Shown in pieces: positions 34,516 to 48,697 of a stretch of 64,000 nt of DNA. This stretch comes from Vitis vinifera (taxonomy: Eukaryota; Streptophyta; Magnoliopsida; Vitales; Vitaceae): assembly GCF_030704535.1 (NCBI RefSeq), contig NC_081815.1:18250001-18314000 (forward strand), in the 5' to 3' direction. The position numbers were made by a program, and so were the translations under genes. Below the pieces are notes generated by a model that searched no databases, had not been told where the DNA came from, and was given only the letters and a program-made list of their open reading frames with translations. Numbering within the stretch: position 1 is the first letter of the stretch; each line of letters begins with the position of its first letter.

Positions 34516-35430
34516 ACAAAAGAATGCAACATATAAGGCTCGACTTAAATCATAAATGGGTCCCATGTCTGCCCAAGTTGAGGTTTGAGTTGTTATACTT
34601 AAAAAGTCAAATTATAGTTATATAAGATATTATTTCATTTGTCAGAAAGATATATAAATTTATTTATATTTTTCTTATAATTCAAATGAACCTAAAATGA
34701 AAAAAAATAAAAAAAATTAGATTGATCTTGAACTAAATATCTATTTTTAATTAAATATTTATTAACTTACATTTAACTTGAATTAGTCATCAACCCGATC
34801 TAGGACTAACGATTACGCTTACTAAAAGGTCATTTATTCACTTTGCTACTAACCGACCCTACTTATTGATATTTCTCATGCTAACACTTCAATGAGATTT
34901 CCCATGCTTTATCGACGATGAGACAAGAATGGTCCTACCATTTAGACATTGGCTTTGAAACCTCATCATAAAATGAATAATTTTTTAGGTTTTAAATAAA
35001 TGGTTTTGCCTAACCAAAAGACAATAATGCAAAATCATTAACTCCCTTTGACGATTCAAATTGGCAAAATCATTATTATTAGTTTTTCAAACATGTGGTC
35101 GGGAATTTTTTTTTCTTTACAAACAAACATCTTGTAGAGAAAGTTGAGATTTTTCTTATAGATGTGAACAAACATTCCTAGTGGAAAAAGTTGAGATTTT
35201 TTCTATGAGATGTTTGTTTAAGGATGTGAGACTTGGAAAAAAAATCACGTGGGAAAAGTTGGGATTTTTTGTTTTCCTTATAAACAAACATTTCAGTAGA
35301 AAAAGTTGAGATTTTTCATATGAGATGTTTGTCTTTAAAGAAAAGAAAAAAAAAAGGTCTCAAATTAGGTTTTGTAATTTGAAACTAATAATAATCACAA
35401 TAATAATAATATTAATAAAGAACAAATCTA
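34516..35430. other. AT-rich spacer with repeated GAAAAAGTTGAGATTTTT blocks
   Basis: Four approximate copies of GAAAAAGTTGAGATTTTT occur near 35140, 35186, 35250 and 35300, each near ACAAACATYY and GAGATGTTTGT. No gene seen. Confidence 0.5.
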
Positions 35431-35452
35431 AAAGGAAGAGAAACATTTCGAG

Positions 35453-35617
35453 TAAAAGTTCATTTATTAAATGGTATTATTGACATGACAAGTAAAGAAA
35501 ACCTTGATAAAAGTTCATTTATTAAATAATATTGTTGACATGACAAGTAAAAGAAACCGAGTAAAAGTCCATTTATTAAATGGTGTTGTTGACATGACAA
35601 GTAATTTTATGACTCAT
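35453..35617. repeat. Three tandem copies of a 55-bp unit
   Basis: Units start near 35453, 35508 and 35562. Each reads TAAAAGTYCATTTATTAAAT, then a GTTGACATGACAAGTAA segment, with few differences. It lies about 600 bp upstream of the VTE2-1 start codon. Confidence 0.85.
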
Positions 35618-36226
35618 AAAAGAAATATATTTATGAGATTCATAAAAGAAATGCATTTATTTTAAATTATTTTTAAATAATGATTTAAAAAATTTAGGTT
35701 TTTTTTATATTTTTTAAATTAGTATTAATTTTTTTTATTTTACAAAATTTTAAATGATGGTTTTTTAAAATTATTCTCAAAAATTATTTTTAATATTTAA
35801 AAAAAAAAAAACTTTTCTGAACACAACCCTGTTTGTGGAATATGTATATATTTTTATTTTTTATTATTTTTTAATTTCCAGAGCGCATAAAACTATTTTA
35901 AAAATCCGTGTCTGGGTCTTTGTAGGTTTTGCTGTACAAAGCATGAGGAGAGTCCAGAGCCTGAGGGGAGTTGCTGTGAGAAGGACAAAAGCCCAGTCGT
36001 GTGGTCCACACTCTGTATTCCCACTTCACAAGTCGCATGCTCTTCCTTTCTTACTTGTTCCATTCGAACACTAAGAGGGGCCAAGGGTTCTTCGTCTTAT
36101 AATTTAGTAACAAATACATCCAAGGAGGCCAGGACCCAGATTAGAGAGACTTTTTGTTTTCTGGGTCTTGTTATAAAGAGTGAAAACTGGTGGGAATCTC
36201 CGTTGCATTCACTTTTGAAGAGACCC

Positions 36227-39200
36227 ATGGATTCTATGCTTATTGGGTCCTTTCCGCGACCTTGTTCCTCTTATGTTTCCAGTGGTATGGGCTTGACTCT
36301 TGCTCTGGCTCTCGATGTGCTGATGATTGATTTTCGTTTCGTAATTCTGGGTATCTTTTTGTTTGCATATTTGAAGTGGTACATGATTGTAGTGTGGCTA
36401 TCTTTTTAATTCTTCATAGATTCTTGGTTTTTAAATGTTCATACACAGAAAATACATATCCTATACTTCACTTTTCATCTGCAGATTCTCCTTTCTTGGG
36501 CATCTGACTCCCTCTGTTTGTTTAGCTTTATGTTTTTTTTCCTTTCAAAGTAAAAAAAAAAAAAAAAAAATCGCATTAATTTGTCTGTTGGGTTGGTTTG
36601 GTTTCAAATTATCACTGGAGTGAGAAATGTTTAATTGTACGAGTACCTTGGTGATGACTCAAATTCTTTTTCCTTTTTTATTTCTTTTATTTTTTGAATA
36701 GATGTATTTTCTATGCTGGAACATTTCTCATAGGGTTCCCCTTTGCTTGTTCTGGAATTTATGCATTTTTGGGTATGATTCAAATTAGGAGAAAAAAAAA
36801 AGAGGCAAATCTCTATTTTTCATCATTGAAAAATTCATGGGCAAAGAAGTTCAAGCACAGAATAATTTTATCTACGCTGGTATATTCCATCTGGGTGTTT
36901 TCCATTTTCTTTTCTCTGTCTTCTTTTCTTGGCTACTTGACTCAGTGTTTTTAACTTTTTCATTTTCTAAATTCATGCATTCTTGGGTGTGTCATTGAGA
37001 TTCTTAACCAAAAGAAAAAAATCTATGTTACCAGACAGCATGATGCGTTTGTTTTTTTGATGCATATTTATTGATTGTATTGTCGGTGCAGATGACTGGA
37101 GAACTGTCAAATTCAAGCTGGGCCATTCTCCAAGTATGACTTTTCCTCTCCCTATCATAATTAAAATTTTGGTTGTCTTTCATCCCCTGCCAATTAAATG
37201 CCCTTACTGAGTGATAGCGACAAGAAGTTCTAGATTTAGTTTGCAAGCTCACATCTGCTTGAACTATATACTATAGGAGCTGAATGCCGAATTAACTTTT
37301 TATGCATGGGGCTATTGGGCTATCTGTTTATCTGTTTATTTGTTTATTTGTTTTTTCGGAAATTGTTTATGGGGTTATATTGTTCTGAAGTTTTGGAAGT
37401 GTAGCATGTGCTATGTACCATAATTACTGTAACTTGCTTTATAAGGCTACGATGCCACAAAAAAACCTCTACATTTTCTCTTGCTACTTAATACTACAGC
37501 AAGTTCAATGACAATATATCAAAAAACATAAAATGTAAGGAAAAACAATTTTCTGGCGGAAACACTTTATTAATGGAAAAAATGGATTGAATATTTTAAG
37601 AATTTTACAGATGATGTAGGACCAGTGAACTGAGCTCCACTTGACCAGAATGGTGCGAAGAGATGATTGTTTTAATTATAATGGGTCAAGTTGAAGTTGT
37701 ATGATGTGGCCCATCTGAAGTGGTTTCTGTGTTGATGGTCGTTGTATAATGTGGCCCACCTGAAGCGGTTTCTGTGTTTGATGGTCTTAGATTATCTCTG
37801 GGAACTGGTGTGAAGGTGGCTTTAGCAAGAGTAGTTCTGAAAACCAGAGAGAAATGTGTGTTATTTTTACGAAGGGAGTACTGAGCCACACCAATGCCTC
37901 ATTGAAGCTGTAATTAGCCCAAGTGAAGAAGTTTTAGGAAATTGTCCTTGAGAAATGAAACCGTTGAGCTGAGGATTGGATTTGGTGATGATTCTCTTTG
38001 ATGAAGGGTTGACATTCTGAAACTCATTGTATAACAGACCATTCTGTTTATAATTGTTTGCATCTAATGGGAGGTGACCAGGGCCTTGGTTCATTTGGGT
38101 TCTTTCATCAGTGTGTTTGCACTGATCGTCACCCTCCCTAATTCAATGTGAACTATTCTAAGTTATATATGGGCATTAAAGTTGATCTCATGTACTTTGC
38201 AGTTAAATATACAAGTGCTTAGTTTGTGATTTTTTTTTTCTTTTGAGTTGTGTTGGTGGGTGGGTGTGGGTGTGGGTGTGTGTTGGGGAGTGGACACTGG
38301 ACAGGGATGCTTTGTGTTTGGCTGTTAGTTGGACTTGAGTGCCAAAACACTCTTTCCCTAACAATCTTGTGTTATGGTTTGTATGTAGAAAAAGGCTCAA
38401 TGCCTCTAATTGATTTTGTAAAGTGGGTGAGATCTAGCTGAGGGAGAGAGTAGTTATTTTTTGTCTTCTCTCTCTTTTAGGTAACATCTTTTAGTACCAA
38501 TTGTACACATCTTGTGTACCTTGGTGTATAGCTTCACTTTTTGATATTTATAATATTTTCTTATTTTCTTATTGAAAAAAAAAAATCTTTTTATTTAACT
38601 TTTCCATATTGAGCAATACAAAATCTCTAGGTGGGTGAGCTATGTGTAGATTATTCCTACAGTTCACGTGGATTATGCCTAGGTTGCTATGCTGACAAAG
38701 TTTCCCCTTTACTCTTTATGCTATAATTCTGTTTTAGTCTTCAATGGCCACAATTTGTCATCATTCCAGTCTCTTGGATGATAGGTTCCTATGTTCCAGT
38801 CCAGATTTCGAGGAATGGAGCAGGAAGATCTTATACTGTGAGCTTCCAGCAGCATCTTACAAAGCATCATGTTAGAGGTATTCAGGAAGGATGCACATTC
38901 TACAAGAGATGGAATACAAAGTGTGTTGTGAATGCAGCCTCTGGACAACCTCTTGAATCTGAGCCTGGAGCTTCTAGTCCAAAGAGCACTTTGACACCTG
39001 TGAAAAATGCCTTAGATGCTTTCTACAGGTTTTCACGGCCTCACACAGTGATAGGCACAGTTAAGTTCAATTTTGATAAACAAATCCTGCAAAGTTACAT
39101 ATTCGTTCTGAATCTTTACCCGTTTCTATGTGTGGACTTTATTTGTGAATCGAATTCATTTGGATTGATTTTGCAATTCCCTTTTTTAACTTTAGAGTAC

Positions 39201-42200
39201 TGAAGACTTTTTTTCAAGCAGGCATTAAGCATAATCTCAGTTTCCCTCCTCGCAGTCGAGAAACTTTCAGACTTTTCTCCGTTATTCTTTACTGGGGTCT
39301 TGGAGGTAATGCTCCAAGTTTTTTTATCAATGTAAACAACATATTGCTTTATACTTATTATATATGACTGTTACAATTTGACTCTCTCTAATATTTTTTT
39401 CAGGCAGTGGTAGCTGCCCTCTTAATGAATATTTACATTGTTGGTTTAAATCAGATATCTGACATAGAGATAGACAAGGTGAGATCATTTTAAAGAATGG
39501 GACTGCCTCCTGTTAGACCTTATGGGCACACCCACGCACACACACATATAAAATTGTTGTTGCGATTGTTGGTTTGGGAAACTGTTAGGTATGAGTTACC
39601 TGATGAAGGTGCTTCTCCATTTGTACCATGCCCTGTGGTACCCAAGTGATAAAAGAAATATGTTTCTGGATAAATTATCCAACAAGTCTTGTAGCTCCAC
39701 GTTTAACTATTTTTCCAAGTGCCCTTCTCAGACTTCTTGTACTTTGTACACTTGGAATTTGCTTGGACTTTGTAATGGTAATTGTTGGGTGCCTGTCTTA
39801 TTTCAGGTTAACAAGCCATATCTTCCATTGGCATCAGGGGAATATTCTGTTGGAACTGGTGTTGGAATTGTCACATCTTTTGCCTTTATGGTATCAAAAT
39901 TTTATATTATTCCTCTTAGTAGCTCCGGTAAAGGTTGATTGAGTTCAGTTTTACAGTCATGGCAGTGGCATGGATATTCCTCGTTGTTAAGCACTAAAGA
40001 AGAGGATGCCTCAAGCCATTCTGGCTACAATTGTTAGTTACCAAAATAAAAGATTTCTAGTTGCATTCCTTGATCTTCTATTTTAATAATTTGTTTACCT
40101 TCTTTTGTTAACATGTAAGCATTTCGACCAATTTTTATGAGTCTGGAAAATACTAACACTAATATGATTTGTGGAAGGATAATCAAAGAGAGAAAAGAAG
40201 TTGCTTTCCCTATCGCCTTATCTTATTTGTAGATCTGATTTCCACCCTTCAGTACCTACTTGACCCCATTAACAAATCAGGATTTTTCTTTAAACAGATT
40301 AACATAATCCTTTTGTGGATCTAAGTTATCCTTGTTCATTAGACCTGCAATATCTATTCACCAAAATGCCCTAGGGTTAAAGAAACTCAAGGAAATAGGT
40401 TGGTTGACCACCTTTTAAAATGTAATATGGATCAAGTGTAATGTATCATTCATTAGATAATCTGTTCCTCTTCTAATTAATTTGGTTAGTCAAATTATAT
40501 TTTTCCCATGGTTTAGAAATTAGAGCATCACATCTTGACTAAAAGGATATGCTAATTATCTCATTTCTTTCTTTTCAGAGTTTTTTGGTCGGATGGATTG
40601 TTGGTTCATGGCCGCTATTTTGGGCTCTTTTTGTTAGTTTTGTGCTTGGAACTGCATATTCCATTGATGTGAGTTGGTTATAGTAGCTAATAATTATTCG
40701 TTTATTTATTTATTTCCATGACGGGTGGCTGGATGAAGATAGTTGAGTATTTGTTACTCATAAACTGTGTTTGTGTGTGTATATGAATCTTGATCGTAAC
40801 TACACCTGTTGAAAAACATTTTGGTCTTTCACTTCCCAATATGTTTTTTTTGAGGGGTTCACATTTAACAAAACCTACCATTGGATAATGTCTCCCTCAT
40901 GCCCATTATACTTGCCAAATATTAACTTGATCAGAGATCAAAGCGCTGTCCCATCCATATAGACTCTCAAGTAGAATCTTACATTAAATTGTTATATGTG
41001 TGTTTGCGTGTATGAAATATTTAGAAATTAGATGGCTGCCAGTTTCCTATCAAGTTAATATTTGGCAAGCACGACTAGCATGAGGTGGGTATCAGATGAT
41101 TATGAACTTTGTAAAAGGTGGAACCACAAAAAGTTTTTGAGGGATGTAAGAATAAGAAGTTTTAACACTAAAATATGCTTTGATCTTGACCTCACTCTCT
41201 CTGTCTCTGTCTCTCTCATTTTAAGCATTATATACATGAGACAACTCTTAGACCCTGATAAATTGAAACTGAACTTCAAATGGAGTGGGCTCTCTCTCAC
41301 TCTGCCTGTCCATGCCTGTGTTGTATGTTTGTACATGCACATGCTTAGACACAAATGTGATCCTCCTTTTCCCCACCAGCCTCTTTTTTTTAGTATCATG
41401 GTGAATAAACCATCTTCTAATTTTTCTCAGATCCAAATTGCCACCATTTTCACCAAATATTCCTTGTTTAACTTATAGAAGTTATATGGATAAACTGTTT
41501 GTGAACATGGATATCCATACATCAACTAATCTCATCAGCTCTTGAGGCTTTTGATATCAGACATATACATGGATCACTCTCTGACCAAGAGAAGGGGAGA
41601 AAAGGATCTCTGCTTTTCTGAATCATAGTTTGTTATTTTCAGTTGCCACTCTTGAGATGGAAGAGATTTGCTCTGGTCGCAGCAATGTGCATCCTTGCTG
41701 TTCGGGCAGTGATCGTTCAAATTGCATTTTATATGCACGTGCAGGTTCTTTTGTGCATTATATTTTTCATTCTTGTATAATATACATGGTCTTTTTTCTT
41801 TTCTTCTTAAATAAATGCTACTTTTATTTAGAAATCATGGTATCTGTGTAATAGCACTAGCACAGCTGGTGTTGTTCAACACTGTGACCTCACTACTGTA
41901 CATAAACTTTCCAGACTTTCGTGTATGGAAGACCAGCAGTCTTTTCAAGGCCTCTGATTTTTGCCACCGCATTCATGAGCTTCTTCTCAGTTGTTATAGC
42001 CTTGTTTAAGGTAAATGCATTTAGTTTTTCATTTCAGAATTGTGGGCAATTAAGGTTTATTAGGAAGGGTGGCTATCATTGTTAACTACGAAAAGCATTG
42101 GGTAGTTTCGTGAACTTTTCTGAACTGGGCTTAAGTTTACAGATTAGTAAATACATAAAACATTTATGCATCAATGACTCCACTCTTACATGAAATGGGC

Positions 42201-45200
42201 ATAACTATCAGTTTGTTGCTAATATTGTCTTAGCATAAAAGTCTCAGAACCTTTGGTGGTGGTGGTGGTGTGAGGGGAGGTGTTGGGGAATGTTTCGGTT
42301 GGTGTTTTTGGGCTAGTGAAGGAAAGGGTACCAAAATCAGACAAAACCATACTGGAATGCTACCTACTGAGCATCCCACAAAATAGCAAGGTGGATTGCT
42401 GATAAGAGAAATGTGAGGCCATGTTTCCCACAGCCTAGAATGTGCTTGTTTGGAAATCTATTGTGCTCATCTGAACGAACCGTAACCACCTGAAATCAGA
42501 CCTGTTGATGTGCCGTCCTTATGTAGTGGTGTCCCCACATAGTATTATTATTTCTTCAAAAAGTTAAAGCCCTGCTTGGAAACTGGTTTTTTATTAGTTA
42601 AAAAAGCATGTTTTACAAAATTTTAACTGAAGACAGATTTTTGAGAATTTATTCTAAAACTTGGTGGTTTTTTAGAACAAATTGGAGTGTTTTGGGTTGT
42701 TTTGGTAGAGTGTTCTAAGAAACAGTTAAAAACATGGAGAATAAGTTTGGAGCTTTTACATGATAGATAAATGTGCAGTGTCTTTGCAAAGAATAATCTG
42801 AGAAAACTGTTATTACATTTGAATTATTAAATATAATTTTATTCTTGAAAACTGGTTTTAAGAACTGTTTTCAAAAACTTATTTTTGAGAACAACTTTTG
42901 AAAACATTGTCAAACAGGCTTCAAGCTTCCTTGACTGCTTTTGGGAGTATGTTTAGCAAAGTTGTATGAAATTCTATTCCCAATAGAAAAAGAAAAAGGT
43001 GGGGCTAAGAAATAACAAGAGCAGTATGCCTTTTCTTGGTAAATTGATGAATCCTAAAGCTTGAATGCCACTGGAGATTAGAAAAGCAAAAGAAAACATT
43101 TTTTGGCATGATTTTCGAGAATTAATTATAGAGAAGCGAAAAGGAAAGAGAAAATGTCTTAACTTTTTATTTATTTTTGTCTTTTTTTTATTCTTTCGTT
43201 GTTTGGTTTTGGTCCAATAGATACTGCATTTCTGAATTAACAGGAGCAATTCGGTTTTAACTCTTGGTTGTTTGTAGGATATACCTGATATTGAAGGGGA
43301 CAGGATATTCGGCATCCGGTCGTTTAGTGTACGTTTGGGTCAGAAGCGGGTTAGTCATCAATACATACATGCTCACTAAATGCAAAATACCGAAAAATAA
43401 AAGGAAACGTTTAATTAATATATTCATTTCTTTGGCTGAGCCATGCTTACCTTGGGCAGGTGTTTTGGATTTGTATTTTGTTACTTCAAATGGCTTATGG
43501 TGCTGCAGTTTCAGTTGGAGCAACATCTTCCTGCCTTTGGAGCAAACTCGTCACGGTAAACTGTTCACCCCCTCAGCTTCTCTTCTCTTGCCAATTAGAC
43601 TAAAGTGATTTCAGGTTCATCTCCAAATAATTTGAGGAAACATATCTTAATGGGTTATTGTAAAGTTAAAATATTAATAGCTATGATAGCAATAAGTAGC
43701 ATTTGATATATTGCTACTTATTAGGTTTTGGTATATCTTGTTTCGATTTCTTGGGACATAGCATTTGATTGATTTTAGCTTTGCAAAGCTTGTTTCTATA
43801 GAAATAACTGTTGCCTGTGAAGTCAACCACATTCCAGGAGCAATATTTTACCATTTTAGGATGATCAAATAACTGCTGCACATGATTTAGTGTACGAGTT
43901 AGTAATCTTTATTCTCTACGTGAAACTTCCCCTAAGGGTTTTGATTCAAAAAAATAAATTTTAATTATTTGTCAACTTTTCAACTTTCCTAGAAGCTTAG
44001 TTATGATTTAGGTGAACAATGTATATCATGTTCCAACACCTTCCTCATGTGCGGTTCCGTACCCTTCATGGGAAACAAAGACAATAATAGCTTCAGACCA
44101 TCACATATCTGTGATCACAACCAGAGTTCTGATACCATGTTGAATTACGAACCGTTAGGATTTAGGTTCATAATGTTTAGGATAATTTTACAATTAAAAC
44201 TATTTTTTCAAATTGCCATCATCTGACAGTTTTAACTTCTTGAAACTCGCCATTGCCGTTTTTGTTGAAGAAATATTTCTTCCATAGAATACATGCAGGA
44301 TATAAAGAGGGCAGATTCCTTTACGATGTCATACATGACCAGATTATTTTTAAAAGAACATGTGGTAGTTGTTTCCACAGAAACAAACTAAAACTGATTA
44401 GATGTTATGTGATCGATGATATTTGTGTTATTTTATATTCAAAATTTGTAGTGAAGTCAAGATTATGATTCACTCCTTTCTTTCCACTGGTCTAGGTGTT
44501 GGGACACGCTGTTTTGGCTTCTATTCTTTGGACCCGAGCCAAGTCTGTTGATCTAAAGAGCAAGGCTGCAATAACATCCTTCTACATGTTTATATGGCAG
44601 GTAAACTTTTATCATGCTTATTGACCGTAAATCCTGCAGGAAATATTTTGTTCTAGTTTAACACCTTCCTAATGTTGTTAATATAAATGTCATTCGATAC
44701 ATTTCCCTTTTTTTTTTTTTTTTTTTGTAGTTTTAAAAATATAAAATAGTAGTAACTCCCCTATCAAAAGCCGAAACTCTAACACAAAGATAATGCTTTT
44801 TAAAAACTATTCAAGAATTTTGAAAGTAATTTTTGTACTTTCTGTATAAGAGTTCTTACATCTTATATTCAATTGTTGCCCTAGTAAGATAACCTGATGC
44901 CTTACATGATTTTGCCTTTATTAGATCAACCTATTTAGCCACTTCCAGCTTGCTTGTTTGATCGAACTCTACGCTATATGATCCCATTGATGCACTAGAC
45001 TACCCACATTCAAACACTGACTTGTAATTTTGTTGCTGTAGTTGCTCGAGCAAAACCTAATCCAACTCCACCCAGCTTTCTTTTTTGATATCTCAATTAT
45101 TTGTTTATGCTTTTTAAGCTCTGTTTTCATATTGTTTTTGTAGTCGTTGATCAAACTGGTTTGATTCTTTTTTGTCGGATTTCAACCTAGAACCTCCCAT

Positions 45201-45357
45201 AAACCCTCTCCAACCCTAGGGCAACCCAACCCATTACTAGCTCTGCATGCAAGTTGTTACAATTTTTTTTTGTCTAATGATTCAACAGCTGAGTACTTCT
45301 GCTTGCCTCTTGCAGCTCTTTTATGCTGAGTATTTTCTGATTCCACTTGTAAGGTGA
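36227..45357 (+). CDS. VTE2: Homogentisate phytyltransferase (tocopherol biosynthesis)
   Basis: Plastid-envelope UbiA-type prenyltransferase that joins homogentisate and phytyl diphosphate to make MPBQ, the committed step to tocopherols. Thirteen exons: 36227-36284, 37092-37133, 38785-39059, 39222-39305, 39404-39478, 39807-39890, 40579-40668, 41643-41744, 41915-42010, 43278-43349, 43460-43555, 44496-44600, 45316-45357. All borders are GT/AG; total 1221 nt, 406 aa. Exons 1-3 give a transit peptide ([17 protein letters not shown]...) and the conserved [15 protein letters not shown]. The two metal-diphosphate motifs are intact: NQISDIEID (residues 169-177) and DIPDIEGD (303-310). Hydrophobic stretches suggest eight or nine helices, ending [12 protein letters not shown]. 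It fits the VTE2-1 (HPT1) branch better than homogentisate geranylgeranyl or solanesyl transferases. Intron 2 has a minisatellite, and intron 9 a MITE. Confidence 0.95.
37694..37787. repeat. Two-copy minisatellite in intron 2 of VTE2
   Basis: Two tandem copies of about 47 bp containing TGTGGCCCAYCTGAAGYGGT followed by TTCTGTGTT(T)GATGGTC. It lies within the 1.65-kb second intron. No function is evident. Confidence 0.85.
42565..42925. repeat. Foldback MITE-like insertion in intron 9 of VTE2
   Basis: Starts CCTGCTTGGAAACTGG and ends ACATTGTCAAACAGGCTTC, giving imperfect inverted ends (GAAGCCTGTTTGACAATG on the reverse strand). The interior is a pair of arms rich in TTTTCAAAAAC. It belongs to the same family as 26312-26620 and 45748-46310 and does not touch splice sites. 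Confidence 0.6.
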
Positions 45358-45747
45358 GTTTTCCGGGAAAATTTGCAGAAGGGGGTCTGATTGTTCAAAT
45401 GATGTTCCTCTTGGAAGAAGTTACCAAAACTGTTTGGAATGTAGTAGATGTTTTACTCTGATTCCTTTGGTTTAAGAATTTGAGAAATGTTGTTGTTATG
45501 GGTAGATATTGTGGGTGAAATTGGAATTTTCATCAGACTTATAAAATCGGCTACAATCTGTATATTTTCTGACAAATATGTATATATTTTCCGCACAATA
45601 AAAATCTTCAAACCTTTAAATAAAATCTTCAAGTTTTTTATGAACATTTTCAAATATGTAATTCTTCCATGAAATTTTTCATTTGAAAATCTTGACTTTT
45701 TCTCAGCATTTTGAATCAAACATAACCCTTATTCCTTGGATCTTTCA

Positions 45748-46310
45748 GGTCTGTTTGGTAACTGCTTTTGAAAACAATTATGAAAAACAGTTTTCAAAAA
45801 TAGTTTTAAAAAATTATTCTTTCTCGTAGAATAAAAGTTTGTTTGAAAATCTAAGGATTTATTTGATCATATTTTTGAAACTTGTTTATAAAAATTGTTT
45901 TTAAAATTGGTTTATGTTTCCTTTTGTTTTTTAAAACAGGTGAAAACAACTTATTTTTTAAAATTTGTCCTTTATTTCATTTTGTTTTTAAAAATTGTTT
46001 ATAGAGAATAATGGTTAAACAATATTAAAAATGTTTAAAAATAGTTTTCTCTTTTTAAAACAATGTTTTTAACTTGTTTTTAATAGTTTTAAAAATGATT
46101 TTTATGTCCAATATTTTATTTTTAATCATTCTACATGTTTATGATTATTTTTTAAAATAATTTAAAAAAAATAACTAAAAAATATTTTTTTTTAAATATT
46201 TTATTTTTGTTCTTAATAATAAAAAATAGAAAAAAGTTTTTGATTGTCTGTTTTTTTGGTACAAAAAAATATTCTAAAATGAATGTCATCAAACATGTCC
46301 TTCCCTTCCT
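45748..46310. repeat. Foldback MITE-like sequence downstream of VTE2
   Basis: Begins GGTCTGTTTGGTAACTGC and ends ATGTCATCAAACATGTCC, again with imperfect inverted ends. The AT-rich interior is typical of the family. It begins about 390 bp after the VTE2 stop codon and may be a composite of two overlapping copies. Confidence 0.55.
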
Positions 46311-46898
46311 TTCTTTTAGTGTCTTCTACTCGTTTCCCTGTTCTAATAATTGAAGAATGAAAACGGAGGGGTTTGTCTTTTTCTTTTAAGGGGATTATGA
46401 CTTTCCCATAAATTCCAAGAAATCAAATCATCAGAAGTAAAGTTTGGATTTGCTTGGGATTTGTGGGTCTGGTGAGAAAGAAAGAGCTTCAGGGCCCAAC
46501 AACAATGGCTGCTAATTCTATAATCCTACAAACAAACAGACCCCTCAAACATAAATCCATGAAACAAATAGTCATCATTTTGAAAAAGGAACATTGAAAA
46601 GTGAAGAGTCACGACTTAGATGGAAGTGGTCTTGAAATTAACCAAGAAAAAAAAACAAAAAAGAGATTTGTTATCGGGAGAATTACGATATAGAGTAGGT
46701 TAGGAATGATAATGACTCAAAAGGGTCGTCAACTTCAATAATTCTTCAAAAGGTTTCAAAATATAAAAACTCAAATATACCTTTTTTTTCATTTCACTTT
46801 AAAGTCAAATGTATCCTTACTTGGTCATTTCTTCATTTTATCTTTTTCTTTTTTAATTATTATTATTATTTTAAAGATATTATAAATAACTTATTTAA

Positions 46899-46935
<37 letters not shown>

Positions 46936-48697
46936 TAATCTTAAAAATTATTATTTCATTTTGATAATCAAAAACATAAATTTATTATATTTTTTATTAA
47001 GTAAATATCGTAAGAAAATATTACAACAAAAAATTTAATTTTTTATATTTTAGAAAATTTGAGTTGTTTAATTTACAATATAATTATTTAAAAATATTAT
47101 AATAAAAATTTGTTTTTATAATTGTTAGAAAGAGAAATTAAGACATGTCGTAATATATTATACTTTTAGTATACTTATACTAAAGTTCAATATATAAGTG
47201 TTGTACCTATAATTTACGTCTTTTTTTTTATTATTATTATTAAACTATCAAATAAGAATAATATATATAATATAATAATTATTTATAAATTATTGTTTCA
47301 TTAATTATTATTTTAAAGATATTATAAAATAACTTATCCAAAATAATAATAATAATAATATTTAATATAATTGTTTTACAAATTATTTTTTCATTTTTAT
47401 AATTAAAAATATAAAGTTATTATATTTTTTATTATATACATTTCATAAATTTTGAAATGTTTAATTTTGCAATATAACTATTAAGAAAATATTACAATAA
47501 AAAAAGTATAATTGAAATTCTAAAATAATAAACTTTTCAAAGGACTTGATAGGAATTTGTAAACATAATAGCCTTTAAAGTCATTATCATTGATAGCCCG
47601 CCCTGAATGGGAATTCTCTCTTAAGTCTTTCTTCCATAATTTTCCAGAGGCAAACCTAAGGGAAAAAATTTGGATTCATTTTTATTTATTTATTTTGTTT
47701 GATATTTTCTCTTTTACAAGAAGACACGTTATAAAATTTTAAATTTTATGACTTCTATATTTTGTTTAAAGAAAAAAAAAACTTATTTACTTGAAAGATT
47801 ATTCTAATTAACCCAATATTTGGATGAATTTGGATAAACATTTTAAATACTTGAATTGAGTTTGGATTAAATCTTTTTAACCCAAACTCAATTTGGGTTG
47901 GGCTCGAATCAAGGTTCAAACAACTTTAGCCTAACTCGAACCTAATTTAATATTTTTATAATATTTATAATATTTATTATCTTGTATAATGATATTCATT
48001 TCCTTTTTAGATTTAAAAAAAAAATATCAAAGTGTAATTATACCCATATACTTTTTCATTTAAGAAAGATATATAAGTTTATTTTTAATTTTTTTATTGT
48101 TAACTTAAATTTTTGTCTTATTTTATTATTTAAATTTTGGTATAAATATATAAAAAAACTTTTTTTAAAATACCATTGTGGATGAATTTTGAATTAGACA
48201 ATCCAATCAATCCAACCAATCCAAATCTAACCTGATCAACCCAAATTGGAGTGTAGAAAAATAAGGTTGAATTGAGTTTGAGTTGAGTACCTCGAATTAA
48301 AGGTTGAGTTAAGTTGAGTTAGATTAATTGTTTTTTAATTCAGGTTAAGTTCAGGTTACTCATCAATCTAAACAACCCAACCAATCCTACTTTCTATAAT
48401 CAATCCTCTTTCATTTTTTTTCCATAGTAACCACTTTGGGAAAAACAACTTAATTCAACATTAAAATTTTTGTTCTAAAAAAAGAAAATAACTAAAAAAA
48501 TTATATGTAAGATATTTATTATATATAAAATGCTTTTATATAGAATTAATATTATTGAATAGATATTATTTACTAGCATAATATAATATTTTTATTCATA
48601 AAATTTTAAATAAATAAAATCAAGAATATAATTAATAAAAAATAAAATCAAGAATACAATTTTGTTATTTAAAAAAAATAAAATTAAGATACAATAT
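46311..48697. other. AT-rich intergenic DNA
   Basis: No gene seen. Contains a TAA microsatellite (46901-46936), a shorter AAT run near 47342-47360, and a segment at 48180-48400 of repeated AACCCAA / TTGAGTT phrases. Confidence 0.5.
46901..46936. repeat. TAA trinucleotide microsatellite
   Basis: About twelve consecutive TAA units, a likely length-polymorphic marker. Confidence 0.9.

Noticed and set aside
35440..35620. Spaced repeats considered as a CRISPR-like array
   Set aside because: Only three directly abutting units with no unique spacers, in a plant nuclear region; it is an ordinary tandem repeat.
35999..36409. 136-codon frame overlapping VTE2 exon 1
   Set aside because: It reads through the clear GT donor at 36285 into intron sequence. 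Only 36227-36284 is coding.
38250..38290. G/T-rich GTGGGTGTGGGTGTGGG run considered telomere-like
   Set aside because: It lacks the plant TTTAGGG unit and is a short simple repeat in an intron.
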